Source: Thermogemmatispora sp042408965 | GTDB lineage: Bacteria > Chloroflexota > Ktedonobacteria > Ktedonobacterales > Ktedonobacteraceae | Direction: 5' to 3' | Length of the DNA: 52,541 bases | NCBI GenBank assembly: GCA_042408965.1 | Contig: JBHOQN010000111.1 | Span: forward strand, 1 to 52,541 | In this document: one piece after another, positions 52,434 through 52,541 of the stretch | Numbering within the stretch: position 1 is the stretch's first letter | Layout of the letters: every line of letters begins with the position of its first letter | Notes under the pieces: model-generated | Seen by the model: the letters and a program-made list of their open reading frames with translations, nothing else | What the model was told of the DNA's origin: nothing | Databases searched by the model: none | Translations under genes and position numbers: made by a program

Positions 52434-52541
52434 CCTGGCCCGCCTTTCCTCAGCAGCGGACCGCTCAGCACGGCCGAACCAGAAGAGGGAGATCACCGAG
52501 AAGAAGAGAGGAGGAGAGAGCCGGGCGGGCGTCGTGACGCC

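Overview
The window reads as one stretch of a GC-rich bacterial chromosome. The gene content (BACON-type Ig-like repeats on membrane-anchored proteins, a Ser/Thr kinase with a Pro-Thr stalk, a FlgM-like protein with no flagellar genes, a sedolisin protease, a solitary TnpB element, APC permeases beside sugar-kinase genes) fits the Chloroflexota, most likely class Ktedonobacteria (Thermogemmatispora-like). That placement is inferred from gene content; there is no rRNA here to confirm it.

Layout. 1-13 kb is a cell-surface and transport region: a sedolisin protease cut by the window edge, an MFS exporter, a zinc-ribbon/BACON membrane protein divergent from a kinase that also has a BACON-like outer domain, an orphan FtsX-type permease and an SGNH lipoprotein. 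13-15.9 kb holds a pterin dehydratase, a FlgM-like anti-sigma protein, and a B12-binding lipoprotein behind a clear cobalamin riboswitch. 15.9-29.1 kb is a carbohydrate/polyol-type catabolic region of eleven genes: two APC permeases, two paralogous metallophosphoesterases, a TIM-barrel isomerase/epimerase, an SDR dehydrogenase, an FGGY kinase, a BtpA/SgcQ protein, a nucleotidyltransferase-like protein, and DeoR and LacI regulators. The LacI gene has a textbook promoter carrying two copies of its likely operator.

29.3-39.3 kb is housekeeping: a PP2C phosphatase, tRNA-Ser and tRNA-Trp with promoter and terminator, coaD, a coiled-coil protein, yceD, rpmF, fabD, an Asp23/Gls24 protein, nusB (with an interrupted frame), acpP, an ECF-like sigma factor with an overlapping small membrane protein, tatA and tatC. 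39.5-52.5 kb carries a second MFS protein with two small membrane proteins, a GlsB/YeaQ-type protein, MarC, a solitary IS605-type tnpB element, a TPR-rhomboid protease, a WD/PD40-like membrane protein, an alpha/beta hydrolase, a cystathionine gamma-synthase/lyase and an L,D-transpeptidase lipoprotein.

Main points of interest: the 15.9-29.1 kb catabolic region with duplicated transporter/phosphoesterase pairs; nusB losing its frame just before the conserved C-terminus, with the restored frame ending in a TAATG overlap with acpP; a kinase with HGN in place of HRD; a TnpB whose frame runs through its own right end and which has lost one zinc-finger cysteine; and the LacI operator pair. No CRISPR array, rRNA or prophage was seen.
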